Shown here piece by piece: positions 33,857 to 42,824 of a DNA stretch of 64,000 nucleotides. Numbering within the stretch: position 1 is the first letter of the stretch; each line of letters begins with the position of its first letter. Under the pieces are notes generated by a model. That model ran no database searches. It saw nothing but the letters and a program-made list of their open reading frames with translations, and was not told where the DNA came from. The position numbers and the translations under genes were made by a program. The DNA lies in assembly GCA_963792205.1 (NCBI GenBank), contig CAWBVI010000004.1:992001-1056000 (forward strand). The letters run 5' to 3'. This stretch comes from DATDAH01 sp963792205. Lineage in GTDB: Bacteria > Actinomycetota > Acidimicrobiia > Acidimicrobiales > DATDAH01.

Positions 33857-35006
33857 CGTCCGGGATCCCTTCTTCGAAGGCCACCTCGCGCTCGTCGACG
33901 ATCTCGCTGACCTGGTGCGCGGCCACCGTCGGGTCGGCGGTGGCCTCGACGCCGTGGTCGGTGCCGAGGTAGGCGTCGATCACGTCGGGGTTGCCGGTGA
34001 CGTCGTCGTGGGTGCCTTCGGCGATGATCGAGCCCTCGGCCATCACCACGACCCAGTCGCTGATGTCGCGGACGACGTCCATGTCGTGCTCCACGAAGAT
34101 CACCGACATGCCCTCGTCCCGCAGGGACTTCACGTGGCCGAGGAGCGACTGGGTGAGGGCGGGGTTCACCCCGGCCATCGGCTCGTCCAGCATGACCAGG
34201 GCGGGCTCGGTCATCAGGGCCCGCGCCATCTCCAGCAGCTTGCGCTGGCCGCCGGAGAGCGTGCCCGCGTACTCGTTGGTCATGTGGGCCATGCCGAACC
34301 GCTCGAGCAGCACGAGGGCTCGATCGCGGAGCTCGTCCTCCTGAGCCCGCCAGGTGTTGGGGACGAACGCGGAAGCGAACTTCTCGCCCTGCTGGTCGAT
34401 GCCCCCCAGCATCATGTTGTCCAGCACGGTCATCTTCGAGAGGGCCTTGGTGAGCTGGAAGGTGCGCACCATGCCGCGGGTCGAGAGCAGGTGGGCCACC
34501 GAGCCGCCCATGTCGACGCCGTTGAACAGCCAGGACCCGCCGTCCGGCGTGTCGAAGCCGGTGAGGAGGTTGAAGAGCGTGGTCTTGCCGGCGCCATTTG
34601 GGCCGATCAGCCCGGTGATCAGCCCGCGTTGGATCTCGAGGTGGTCGACGTCGACCGCCTTCAGCCCGCCGAAGCGGCGCTGGACGTTGTCGACCACGAG
34701 GATCGGGTCCGGCTTGGCCACGCCCGGGCGACCCTCCACGCCGGCCAGCACCGCGGGATCGACCAAGGGCCGGTGGGCTCGGGCCTCGGCCGCCGTCGCC
34801 ACCATCTTCCGCTTCGGGCCGAGCAGGTAGAAGGGGGCGGCCAGGAACCCGAACGCCCCGACGAGTATCAGCCAGGTCTGGCGGTTCAGTCCCGCCTGGT
34901 CCCAGGCCCACGGCGCCCGGGCGAAGGCGTCCTGGGCCGCGGTCACCCACAGGCCGATGAGGATCGAGGCCACGAGCAGCGCCACCGCGCCGACGACGTC
35001 AGCCAT
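33849..35006 (-). CDS. livG: LivG-type ABC ATPase with N-terminal two-helix membrane extension
   Basis: A 385-residue protein, about 130 residues longer than usual LivG. Two hydrophobic helices at about 5-23 and 44-62 precede a basic linker and a complete ATPase with Walker A GLIGPNGAGKTTLFNLLTGF, signature TLSGGQRKLLEMARALM, Walker B VMLDEPMAGVNP and the H-loop EHDMD. The ATPase is thus tethered directly to the membrane. The extension is in frame with no internal start in good context, so it seems genuine. It follows livM by 14 bases. Confidence 0.88.
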   Translation of the reverse strand: MADVVGAVALLVASILIGLWVTAAQDAFARAPWAWDQAGLNRQTWLILVGAFGFLAAPFYLLGPKRKMVATAAEARAHRPLVDPAVLAGVEGRPGVAKPDPILVVDNVQRRFGGLKAVDVDHLEIQRGLITGLIGPNGAGKTTLFNLLTGFDTPDGGSWLFNGVDMGGSVAHLLSTRGMVRTFQLTKALSKMTVLDNMMLGGIDQQGEKFASAFVPNTWRAQEDELRDRALVLLERFGMAHMTNEYAGTLSGGQRKLLEMARALMTEPALVMLDEPMAGVNPALTQSLLGHVKSLRDEGMSVIFVEHDMDVVRDISDWVVVMAEGSIIAEGTHDDVTGNPDVIDAYLGTDHGVEATADPTVAAHQVSEIVDEREVAFEEGIPDDG

Positions 35007-35020
35007 GGCCCGGAGCTCCG

Positions 35021-36028
35021 CTACACCTCAAGGGCCATCTCCTGCTTGTTCCCGAACAGCCCCTGGGGCCGGAAGATCATCAGCAGGGCCAGGCCTGCGC
35101 CGACCAGCATGAACCGGACCTGGCCGATCTGGACCCCGTCCATGATGCTGTTGATCCCGAGGAAGCGGTTGTCCACCGCCTCCCGCAGGAAGTTGTCGGT
35201 CAGGGCCAGGAGCATCCAGAACACGACCGAGCCGACGATCGGGGTCCAGACCCGACCCAGGCCGCCGAGGATGAGGGCGGTGTACAGGAAGAACGTGATG
35301 GGCGGCGAATAGGCGTCGGGCTGGACGGTCTGGGTCCCGATCGAGAGCACCATGCCCGCGATGCCACCGATGACCCCGCCGATGATCAGGCTCTGCACCT
35401 TGTAGCCGTAGGCGTTCTTGCCCAGCGAGCGGGCCGCGTCCTCGTCCTCCCGGATGGAGCGGACGACCCGACCCCACGGGGCCCGGATGAGGGACCACAC
35501 GAACAGGGTCACCAGGGCCACGATGCCCCAGCCGATGAGGATGATCCAGAGCTGGTTCCCGAAGAACTTGAAGTCGAAGCTGCCGATGGTGAAGCCGTAC
35601 TGCGCCTGCGGGTCGAACGGGTTGAAGTAGTAGAAGCCCTCCGCGAAGCCGTTGATCCCGTTGGAGCCACCGGAGTAGTCGCGGAGGGACACCGATCTCA
35701 TCACGGTCCGGATGATCTCGGACGCGGCGATGGTGACGATGGCGAGGTAGTCGGCCCGGAGGCGGAGGGCGGGCAGGCCGAGCACGAGGGCCAGGGCGAC
35801 ACAGGCCAGGACCCCGATGATCAGGGCGGTGACCGGGTGCCAGCCGTAGTAGGTGATCCCGATGCCGACCCCGTAGGCCCCCATCGCCATGAAGCCGACC
35901 TGGCCGAAGTTGAGCAGCCCGGTGTAGCCGAAGTGCACGTTGAGGCCCATGGCGGCGATGGCGAAGACCGCGGCGTCCCGGCTGACCCCCGCCCGCAGCG
36001 TGTTCTCGATGATGTTGATCCAGTCCAC
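35021..36028 (-). CDS. livM: Branched-chain amino acid ABC permease LivM
   Basis: A 335-residue permease. LNVHFGYTGLLNFGQVGFMAMGAYG near the N terminus and LRADYLAIVTIAASEIIRTVM are conserved LivM blocks, and the EAA-like loop is GRVVRSIREDEDAARSLGKNAYGYKVQSLIIG. Eight or nine helices are present. The GTG at 36028 is chosen because similarity begins there (VDWINIIENTLRAGV); the longer frame upstream overlaps livH. It lies 11 bases after livH. Confidence 0.9.
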   Translation of the reverse strand: MDWINIIENTLRAGVSRDAAVFAIAAMGLNVHFGYTGLLNFGQVGFMAMGAYGVGIGITYYGWHPVTALIIGVLACVALALVLGLPALRLRADYLAIVTIAASEIIRTVMRSVSLRDYSGGSNGINGFAEGFYYFNPFDPQAQYGFTIGSFDFKFFGNQLWIILIGWGIVALVTLFVWSLIRAPWGRVVRSIREDEDAARSLGKNAYGYKVQSLIIGGVIGGIAGMVLSIGTQTVQPDAYSPPITFFLYTALILGGLGRVWTPIVGSVVFWMLLALTDNFLREAVDNRFLGINSIMDGVQIGQVRFMLVGAGLALLMIFRPQGLFGNKQEMALEV

Positions 36029-36039
36029 GGCCCGCCCCC

Positions 36040-37356
36040 TCAGCCGATCCGCTCGCGCTGGCCGAAGATGCCCTGCGGACGTATGACCAGGATGAGGATG
36101 AGCAGCACCAGGGCACTCACGTTCTTCAGCTCGGGCGAGATCCACAGCGTCGAGACCTGGATGATGACCCCGACGATCACGCTGCCCACGAAGGCCCCGA
36201 ACGCCGTGCCCAGGCCACCAAGGGTCACGCCGGCGAACATCAACAGCAGGAGCTTGAAGCCGAACTGCCAGTCGACCAGCTCGTTCGTGGCGAACAGCAC
36301 GCCCCCGAGGGTGGCCAGCGACGCCCCGGCTCCCCACACGATCACGATCACCCGGTCGACGTCGATGCCCGACGAACGGGCCAGGTCGGGGTTGTCGGCG
36401 ACGGCCCGGATGGCCTTGCCGATACGGGTCCGGGTCAGCACCAGGCCGACGAGGGTCAGGACCACGACCGAGATGACGATGCCCCAGATGTCCTTGGGCA
36501 CGATGGTGATCGGGCCGAACTCGTACGGCTCTTGGACGGCGTAGTCGTGGAAGGCCTTGGGGCGGCCCCGGAACACGTAGAGGATGAGGTAGCGCAGCAC
36601 CAGGGACAGACCGATGCTGATGACCAGCATCGAGATGAGGCTGGTCCCCCGCCGGCGGAGGGGCCGCCAGAGCCCGGAGTCGAAGGTCGCGCCGAATCCG
36701 AACATGAGCGCCATCGCGATCACGGTGGCGAAGGGGAGCCAGATGCCGCCGTCGTTCAGGTACCAGACCATGATCGTCCCGAGTACGACGATCTCGCCGT
36801 GGGCGAAGTTGGTGAGGCCGGTGGTGCCGAAGATGAGCGAGAGCCCGATCGCCATCATGGCGATGACCAGGCCGAACTTGATGCCCTCCACGAGCAGCTG
36901 GAGGAACCGGTCGAAGTCGCCGGTCTGCTGCCGGGTGCTCACCGCGCCCTCCTCCTGGAGAGCGAAGAGCACGCGCTGGGTCTCCTGGGGGCTGACCTGG
37001 ACGGTGCGGACGAGGGTGTCGGGATCAACCAGCTCGACGCCGTCGGGCACCGTCTCGGGATCGATGGTCACCGTGTACTGGCCGGGGCCCGGCACCTCGA
37101 GCAGGAACAGACCGTCGGCGTCGGTGGCCCCGGTGCCGACCTCGTCGCCACCGACCGTCTCGACCGTGAACTCGACGTCTTCCGCGGGGGTCTCCACCGC
37201 CTCGTCGCCCTCGCCGACGTCGAAGGTCAGGGTGGCGGAGACCCCGGTGGTCCGGGCCGGCGGGCCGTCGCCCTCCTGCGCACCGGCGGGCGTGGTGAGA
37301 GCGAGCAGCGACGCGAAGAGCACGACCGCGGGGATCACCACCACCCGGATGCGCAA
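36040..37356 (-). CDS. livH: LivH permease fused to an N-terminal secreted CnaB-like domain
   Basis: A 438-residue protein. Residues 1-26 form a signal peptide (ending TTPAGA), about 38-135 resemble a CnaB/carboxypeptidase-regulatory beta-sandwich (GTGATDADGLFLLEVPGPGQYTVTID), and residues from about 150 are a standard LivH permease with IGLSLIFGTTGLTNFAHGEIVVLG and the coupling loop RTRIGKAIRAVADNPDLARSSGID. Most LivH proteins lack the outer domain, so it may dock the binding protein. The start codon is TTG with a GAGGGGAGA ribosome site upstream. This is the first gene of livHMGF. Confidence 0.88.
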   Translation of the reverse strand: MRIRVVVIPAVVLFASLLALTTPAGAQEGDGPPARTTGVSATLTFDVGEGDEAVETPAEDVEFTVETVGGDEVGTGATDADGLFLLEVPGPGQYTVTIDPETVPDGVELVDPDTLVRTVQVSPQETQRVLFALQEEGAVSTRQQTGDFDRFLQLLVEGIKFGLVIAMMAIGLSLIFGTTGLTNFAHGEIVVLGTIMVWYLNDGGIWLPFATVIAMALMFGFGATFDSGLWRPLRRRGTSLISMLVISIGLSLVLRYLILYVFRGRPKAFHDYAVQEPYEFGPITIVPKDIWGIVISVVVLTLVGLVLTRTRIGKAIRAVADNPDLARSSGIDVDRVIVIVWGAGASLATLGGVLFATNELVDWQFGFKLLLLMFAGVTLGGLGTAFGAFVGSVIVGVIIQVSTLWISPELKNVSALVLLILILVIRPQGIFGQRERIG

Positions 37357-37404
37357 GTTCTCTGCCGTCTCCCCTCGGCCACCCCACCGGTGGAGTTCGG
37401 GAGC

Positions 37405-38092
37405 TTAGATGACCTCGACGAGGTGCTCCACCGTCGTGACCATCCCCGTGTAGAAGGGCCCGAATTCGGCGAAGACCGCGGACGCCTCGTCGAAGCGCAT
37501 GGTGTAGACGACCTCCTTGAGATCGTCGGGATGGACGGCGAAGAGGGTCACCCCCCACTCGAAGTCGTCGAGCCCGGTCGACCCGGTGACGACCTGCAGC
37601 ACCCGTCCGGCGAACTTCCGGCCGGAGGTGCCGTGCTCGAGCATGAGCGCCTTGCGGTCGTCGTACGGCAGCGTGAACCAGTTCTGGTCCGGACCGCCGC
37701 GACGCTTCGACATCGGGTAGAAGCAGAACGCGGCCTTCCCCTCGGGCGGGAGCTGCGGCTGCAGGCGGTTCTGCTTCATCTCCTCGGGCATCCCCTGCGC
37801 GTACTCGCTCACCTCGGTGAGCGACACGTAGCGAGTCGACCACCTCGAGGCCGGCGGCCTGCAGGTCGGTCTGGAACCGCCGCTGGCGCCACAGGTCGTC
37901 GCCCAGGACCATGAACCCGAGGTCGGCCTTGTGGCCGAGCAGCGCGACCGGCACGACCTGGTCCCCCAGGCCCTCGGCCGCCTTGACCGCGGCCACGACC
38001 GCTTGGGCGTCCCGCGTGGGGGTGGGCTTGCAGAAGAGGTGGAGGACCCCCCAACCGACCTGGGGGCGCAGCGCATCGGGCATCGGCGCCAT
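37405..38092 (-). pseudogene. hemQ: Coproheme decarboxylase HemQ, one frameshift
   Basis: Chlorite-dismutase-family protein that converts coproheme to heme b in the actinobacterial pathway, feeding the heme A enzymes encoded here. The N-terminal 90 residues (VGWGVLHLFCKPTPTRDAQAV..., LGFMVLGDDLWRQRRFQTDLQAAGLEVV) are in one frame. The rest (YVSLTEVSEYAQG, MSKRRG, MLEHGTSGRKFAG with the heme-ligand His, GVTLFAVHPDDLKEVVYTMRFDEASA) is in another. The break at about 37831-37836 looks like one extra base. Both halves are well conserved, so a sequencing error is likelier than gene death. Confidence 0.85.
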
Positions 38093-38143
38093 CGTACGGC
38101 GCCGGTTGTGAGCTCGACCTCCGTTCTGTAAAGCTTGCCTCAC

Positions 38144-39772
38144 ATGTCCTGGCGCCCGCGCTTACCAAGTCGTCACCGGGGCCGCTGGGTGCTGGGGATC
38201 GGCCTCGCCACGACGGCGGTGGCCGTCGTGGTCATCGCCCGCGGCGTCGACACCGCGGCGGTGGCCGAGGCCTTCCACGCCGCCCAGGACCGTCCGGGCC
38301 GCGTCGCGCTGGCCGTCGCCGCGCTGGCCCTCGCCTTCGTCGTCCGGGCCTGGGCCTGGACCCGCGTCCTGCCCGGGCTGTCGCTCGGCCACGCCCTGGC
38401 CGGGATCCACCTCGCCTACGGCGCCAACCACGTCCTCCCCCTGCGCCTCGGCGAGCCGCTTCGGATCGTCAGCGTCGTGCGCCGGGCCGGCATCGGCGTC
38501 GCACCGGCCACCGCCTCGACCGTGACCCTGCGGGTCGCCGACCTCGTGACCCTGGCCGCGCTGGGCGCCGCGGCCGGTGGCACGGTGCTCTGGTCGCTCG
38601 CCGGGCCGTGGTTCGCGTTGGCGTTGGCGTTCGCCGTCGCCGCGGGCGGGGCGGCGTGGTGGTGGCTGCGCCGGGCGATGCGCAACGGGGCCGAAGTCCG
38701 ACTGCCCACCCTCGTCGTCCTGGCCGCCACGGCGTCCGCCTGGCTGCTCGAGGCGGTCCTCGTCCTCGAGGGCGCCCGCCTGGTGGGGCTCCCCATCGGC
38801 TACCAGGAAGCGCTGCTGGTGACGGCCACGACGGTCTGCTCCCAGGTGGCCGCCGTCGCACCGAGCGGCCTCGGCACCTTCGAGGCGGCCGGCACCGCCA
38901 CGTTCGTGGCCCTCGGCTACGGCGCGGCCGAGGGCCTGGCGGCCACCGTGGTGGTCCACGCGATCAGCACCGCGTACTCGTTGCTGGCGGGCAGCTCCGC
39001 GGTGTTCTGGCCCAGCCCCGGCCTGGCCGGTCGCCTCCGCCTCGGGCGAGAGCCGGAGCCGGAGCAGGTGCCCGCGACGCCCGTCGCCGACGGTCCGGTG
39101 CTGCTCTTCCTCCCCGCCCACGACGAGGCCGCCACGGTGGCCGAAGTGGTGGCCCGGGTGCCCACCACGGTCCAGGACCGGCCGGTCGACTGCCTCGTGA
39201 TCGACGACGGCTCCCGGGACGACACGGCCGAGCGGGCCCGGGCGGCCGGGGCCGAGGTCATCCGCCACGAGCGCAACCGCGGCCTGGGGGCCACGGTCCG
39301 CGACGGCCTGGTCGAAGGACGTCGCCGGGGCGCGTCGGCGGTGGTGTTCTGCGACGCCGACGACGAGTACGACCCGGCGGACCTCGCCGCCATGGTGGCC
39401 CCGATCCTGGCGGGCGCGGCCGACTACGTCGTGGGGAACCGCTTCGCCGCCGGCTACCCCGACATGCGGCCCCACCGTTGGGTCGGCAACCGGATCCTCA
39501 CCGCGCTGACCTCGTTCGTGGCCCGCCGCCCGCTGGCCGACGCCCAGTCCGGCTACCGCGCCCTGTCGGCGGCGGCCGTGGCCGACGCCGAGATCGTCCA
39601 CGACTACAACTACGCCCAGGTCCTCACCCTCGACCTGCTGGCGAAGGGCCACCGCTACGCCGAGGTCCCCATCGCCTACCGGCACCGCCGCCGCGGCCGG
39701 TCCTTCGTCCGGCCCGTCGGCTACCTCCGGCGCGTCCTCCCCGCCGTCTACCGCGAGCTGAACTCGGCCTGA
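38144..39772 (+). CDS. Fused lipid flippase-like/GT2 glycosyltransferase
   Basis: A 542-residue fusion. Residues 1-300 are a polytopic LPG_synthase_TM/UPF0104-type domain with about eight helices (YGANHVLPLRLGEPLRI, LLEAVLVLEGARLVGLPIGY, APSGLGTFEAAGTATF). Residues from about 325 are a soluble GT2 glycosyltransferase of the polyprenyl-phosphate sugar synthase type, with LPAHDEAATVAEVV, DDGSRDDTAE, nucleotide-binding FCDADDEYDP and acceptor motif DAQSGYRALS. It probably makes and perhaps flips a polyprenyl-phosphate sugar for envelope glycans. The ATG at 38144 is used; a TTG lies three codons earlier. Confidence 0.83.
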   Translation: MSWRPRLPSRHRGRWVLGIGLATTAVAVVVIARGVDTAAVAEAFHAAQDRPGRVALAVAALALAFVVRAWAWTRVLPGLSLGHALAGIHLAYGANHVLPLRLGEPLRIVSVVRRAGIGVAPATASTVTLRVADLVTLAALGAAAGGTVLWSLAGPWFALALAFAVAAGGAAWWWLRRAMRNGAEVRLPTLVVLAATASAWLLEAVLVLEGARLVGLPIGYQEALLVTATTVCSQVAAVAPSGLGTFEAAGTATFVALGYGAAEGLAATVVVHAISTAYSLLAGSSAVFWPSPGLAGRLRLGREPEPEQVPATPVADGPVLLFLPAHDEAATVAEVVARVPTTVQDRPVDCLVIDDGSRDDTAERARAAGAEVIRHERNRGLGATVRDGLVEGRRRGASAVVFCDADDEYDPADLAAMVAPILAGAADYVVGNRFAAGYPDMRPHRWVGNRILTALTSFVARRPLADAQSGYRALSAAAVADAEIVHDYNYAQVLTLDLLAKGHRYAEVPIAYRHRRRGRSFVRPVGYLRRVLPAVYRELNSA

Positions 39773-42151
39773 TCAGTCCGGGGGTGGGGTGCTGGCCGCG
39801 GTCAGCGGGCGATGGCCGTTGGTGAGCTCCGGGAGGCGGGCGTCGACGGCGGTGTTCTCCTGGTGGGCCCGCATGGCCACCTCGTGGTACCGCTCCAAGA
39901 GGTCGAGCGTCGACGGGTCGTGGTACAGCCGGCCGTCGACCAGCGTGCCCTCGGTCCCCTCGATCACCGCCACCACGTCCTCACCGGACAGTGTCTTGTG
40001 CTGCTCGAGGGCATGGGCCACGGCCAGCACCTCGAGGCGGTTGGCGCGGATGAGATCCACGGTCTCCTCGAGCAGGCGGGCCAGGTTCTCCTCGATGCGC
40101 TGACCGAGGGCGGCGTCGCGCAGCAGGTCCTTCTCGGCCTCCTCCTCGCCCCGCGGCTTGCCACCACCCCCGACCTTCAGCCGATCGGTCACCCCGTGGC
40201 TGGCCACCGTGGAGCCCATGCCCCAGTAGCCCTCCATGAAGGTGGCCACCGTGGTGGCCGAGTCGAGGTCGCCGGACACGCCCGACGAGCTGTCGCCGGC
40301 GAAGAACTCCCGTTCGCCGGCGAGCGACGCCAGCGACACCTTGATGTCGGCCTCGTAGTGCGACCGCCACCGTGTGAACTGGTCCTCGGGACGGACCGAG
40401 CGGACCATGCCGAGGTAGGTCCCGCCCTTCTCGATCGTGGCCAGGTCGATGTTGAGGTGCTTGCGCTCGCGATGGGAGGCCACCGCATGACACGCCTCGT
40501 GCACCGCGATGGCGTGGCGCTCCCGCTCGATGTACTCGACGTCCTCGGGCGGCCCCAACTCCTTCATCTGCTTGGCCTCGAGCATGTCGCGCCACACGAT
40601 CCGGTCCCGGCCGTTGCGGATGGCGACGATGAGCGCCTCGTTGACGAGGTCCTTGATCGTCGCGCCGGTGGCGTACGGCGTGATGGTGGCCAGCTTCTCG
40701 ATCTGGTCGTCGGTGAGCTCGTGCGCGACCTTGTCGAGGTAGCCCTGGTACGTGCGCTTGCGGCCTTCCTTGGACGGGTAGCCCACCTTGTAGATGCGGT
40801 CGAGGCGACCCGGGCGGAGGAGGGCCTCGTCGAGGGCCTGAGGCATGTTCGTGGCCATCATCACGAGGATCCGGTACTTGGGCGGGGGCTTCGGCCGCAT
40901 GCCCAGGAGGCGCCGCCCGAACCGGTTGAGGAGGCCACGCGGCTTCTTCAGGCCCGAGATCTCGGTGAGCAGGGCCTGCAGGGTGCCCATGCCGCCGCCG
41001 CCGCCGCCCATCATCATGACCCCGTCCCGCTGCACGGGAGCATCCGGCGCCGGGCCCGACAGGACCAGCTCCTGCGAGGCGGGCGACAACCATCGGCGAT
41101 GGTCGTCCCACGGCGCAGGAGCGGCCACCTGGCCGCCGAGGCCGCCCTGGGTGGCGAGGCTGCGGCTCCCGAGTGCATCCGCCTCGTCGAAGAAGACGAT
41201 GACCCCGCCGTAGCGCAGGGCGAGCTTGCGCAGCTTGCGGAAGAGGGCCTTGACCTTGATGACCCCGACGCCCATGAACATGTTGATGAACGCCCCCGGG
41301 TCCACGAACACGAAGGGCCGGCCGGTCTCGCCGGCCACGGCCTCGGCCATGAGGGTCTTGCCCGTCCCTGGCGGCCCCCAGAGCAGGATGCCGCCCGGAA
41401 CGTACCCGCCCTTCTCCTCGATCTTCTCGGGGTCCTCGAGGAAGAGCATGCTCTCCTGGACCCGCGCCACCACGGCGTCCTGGCCCCAGACGTCGTCGAG
41501 CCGGGTCTCGATGTCGTCGGGGTAGTAGACGTCGACGCCACCCCGGGACAGGAACCAGAACAGCGCGGCGAACTGCGAGATCAGCAGGATCGGGTAGATC
41601 AGGAACTGCAGGAACATGGGGAGCGCATCGATGAGCCGAGCGGGGAGCTCGAACAACGCCGTGATCGGCGACACGTCGAACACCGCGGCCAGCACGATGC
41701 TGAGCAGGGCGAGGAAGACGATCAGCTTGACGATCCGCGCCACCCGGAACCGGTTCCAGTCGTTGAACTTGGCCATGCGCCGTTCGAACCGGCCGAAGAC
41801 GCTGTCGCTCCAGAGCCGGTGGTAGCCCGGCCACGACTCGGCAAGCAGGAAGTGGGCCTGACGGATGGCCTCGAAGCCGACCAGGGCCAGGATCCACCAC
41901 TTGGCCTCGAGGGTGCGCTCGAGGGCTTCTTCGAAGGGCAGGATCGGGTTGTCGGCCATGTCGGCCCAGACGAAGAACCAGAAGAGGACGCCGAGGAGGA
42001 CGAGGAACTTGATCCGGTCCCAGAAGGGCAGCGGCTTGCGGGTGGTCCGGTCGGACTCCCGGACCCGCGAGAGGACGCCGGGCTCGGGCAACCCCTCCCG
42101 GTGGTCGGGAGATGGGGTGGCGACGGGCGGACCGGGGGGGATCTCAGGCAT
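39773..42151 (-). CDS. FtsH-like membrane AAA+ metalloprotease, divergent
   Basis: A 792-residue protein related to FtsH. The N-terminal 220 residues contain about four hydrophobic helices (FtsH has two). The AAA module has Walker A LLWGPPGTGKTLMAEA near 256, Walker B VIVFFDEADALGSR near 320, a Gly/Met-rich insertion (MMMGGGGGGMG), and RPGRLDRIYKVGYP arginine fingers. The M41 protease site is HEACH near 550 with GDLDSAT providing the third ligand. It probably degrades membrane proteins. The ATG overlaps the upstream lipoprotein stop (ATGA), suggesting a functional pair. Confidence 0.87.
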   Translation of the reverse strand: MPEIPPGPPVATPSPDHREGLPEPGVLSRVRESDRTTRKPLPFWDRIKFLVLLGVLFWFFVWADMADNPILPFEEALERTLEAKWWILALVGFEAIRQAHFLLAESWPGYHRLWSDSVFGRFERRMAKFNDWNRFRVARIVKLIVFLALLSIVLAAVFDVSPITALFELPARLIDALPMFLQFLIYPILLISQFAALFWFLSRGGVDVYYPDDIETRLDDVWGQDAVVARVQESMLFLEDPEKIEEKGGYVPGGILLWGPPGTGKTLMAEAVAGETGRPFVFVDPGAFINMFMGVGVIKVKALFRKLRKLALRYGGVIVFFDEADALGSRSLATQGGLGGQVAAPAPWDDHRRWLSPASQELVLSGPAPDAPVQRDGVMMMGGGGGGMGTLQALLTEISGLKKPRGLLNRFGRRLLGMRPKPPPKYRILVMMATNMPQALDEALLRPGRLDRIYKVGYPSKEGRKRTYQGYLDKVAHELTDDQIEKLATITPYATGATIKDLVNEALIVAIRNGRDRIVWRDMLEAKQMKELGPPEDVEYIERERHAIAVHEACHAVASHRERKHLNIDLATIEKGGTYLGMVRSVRPEDQFTRWRSHYEADIKVSLASLAGEREFFAGDSSSGVSGDLDSATTVATFMEGYWGMGSTVASHGVTDRLKVGGGGKPRGEEEAEKDLLRDAALGQRIEENLARLLEETVDLIRANRLEVLAVAHALEQHKTLSGEDVVAVIEGTEGTLVDGRLYHDPSTLDLLERYHEVAMRAHQENTAVDARLPELTNGHRPLTAASTPPPD

Positions 42152-42786
42152 CAGGACTCCTGTTCGATCGTCCACGAGTCGACGATGTCGTCGATCTCGT
42201 CACGGTTGGCCTCGTAGCAGGTGGCCTCGCACTTGAGGAGGAGCTCGTACACCTCCGTGGTGTTCTCGTTGACCAGGGCGGTGTGGTCCATGGTCACGAA
42301 GCGGCCGTCCTCCACCTCGACGGAGTACACGAGGCGCTGGCCCCGTAGGCCCTCGTCGGTCGTGATGTCGTAGCCGTCCACCAGCTCCAACGTGCTGTCG
42401 GGTTGGTCGGCCAGGACCAGCGGGTCCTCACCCAGGACGGACGAGCGCAGGGTGGCGTAGTCGAGCGCGTCCCGGGCCTCGGCCGACTCCACCGCTCGCA
42501 CACTGGCCAACCCGACGGGGTACGCGGGCAGGGACGCCTGGTAGTTGCCCGCTCCGGGCGTGGGCGAACGGTCGATGAGCCGGAGCCAGGCGTCGGGTGT
42601 GGCGGCCACCGGATCCGGGCGTCCCGACTCCGCTTCCTCGACCTCGAGCACCGTCCAGGTCTCCGGGACCCGGAAGTAGAGCCCGGCGTCGTCGTTCTGG
42701 ACGTACTCGTAGCCCGACCCGCCGCACGCGCTCAAGACCACGCCCGCCGCCACGAAGGCCAAGACCCCCCGAACCCGACCTGCCAT
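42151..42786 (-). CDS. Lipoprotein of unknown function coupled to FtsH-like protease
   Basis: A 211-residue predicted lipoprotein: signal peptide ending VVLSAC (Cys21) and a PsbP/LpqN-like alpha-beta domain (YFRVPETWTVLEVEEAESG..., YSVEVEDGRFVTMDHTALVNENTTEVYELLLKCEATCYEANRDEIDDIVDSWTIEQ). CEATC may form a disulfide. Its TGA overlaps the start of the FtsH-like gene, so the two are translationally coupled. It may present substrates to, or modulate, the protease on the outer face; that is inference from position only. Confidence 0.72.
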   Translation of the reverse strand: MAGRVRGVLAFVAAGVVLSACGGSGYEYVQNDDAGLYFRVPETWTVLEVEEAESGRPDPVAATPDAWLRLIDRSPTPGAGNYQASLPAYPVGLASVRAVESAEARDALDYATLRSSVLGEDPLVLADQPDSTLELVDGYDITTDEGLRGQRLVYSVEVEDGRFVTMDHTALVNENTTEVYELLLKCEATCYEANRDEIDDIVDSWTIEQES

Positions 42787-42824
42787 TGCTGTCCAGTGTG
42801 CCGGTTCGCGGCAACAGGCGATAG

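Noticed and set aside
39812..42217. 801-codon plus-strand ORF opposite the FtsH-like gene
   Set aside because: Shadow frame; the minus strand has Walker, arginine-finger and HEACH motifs.
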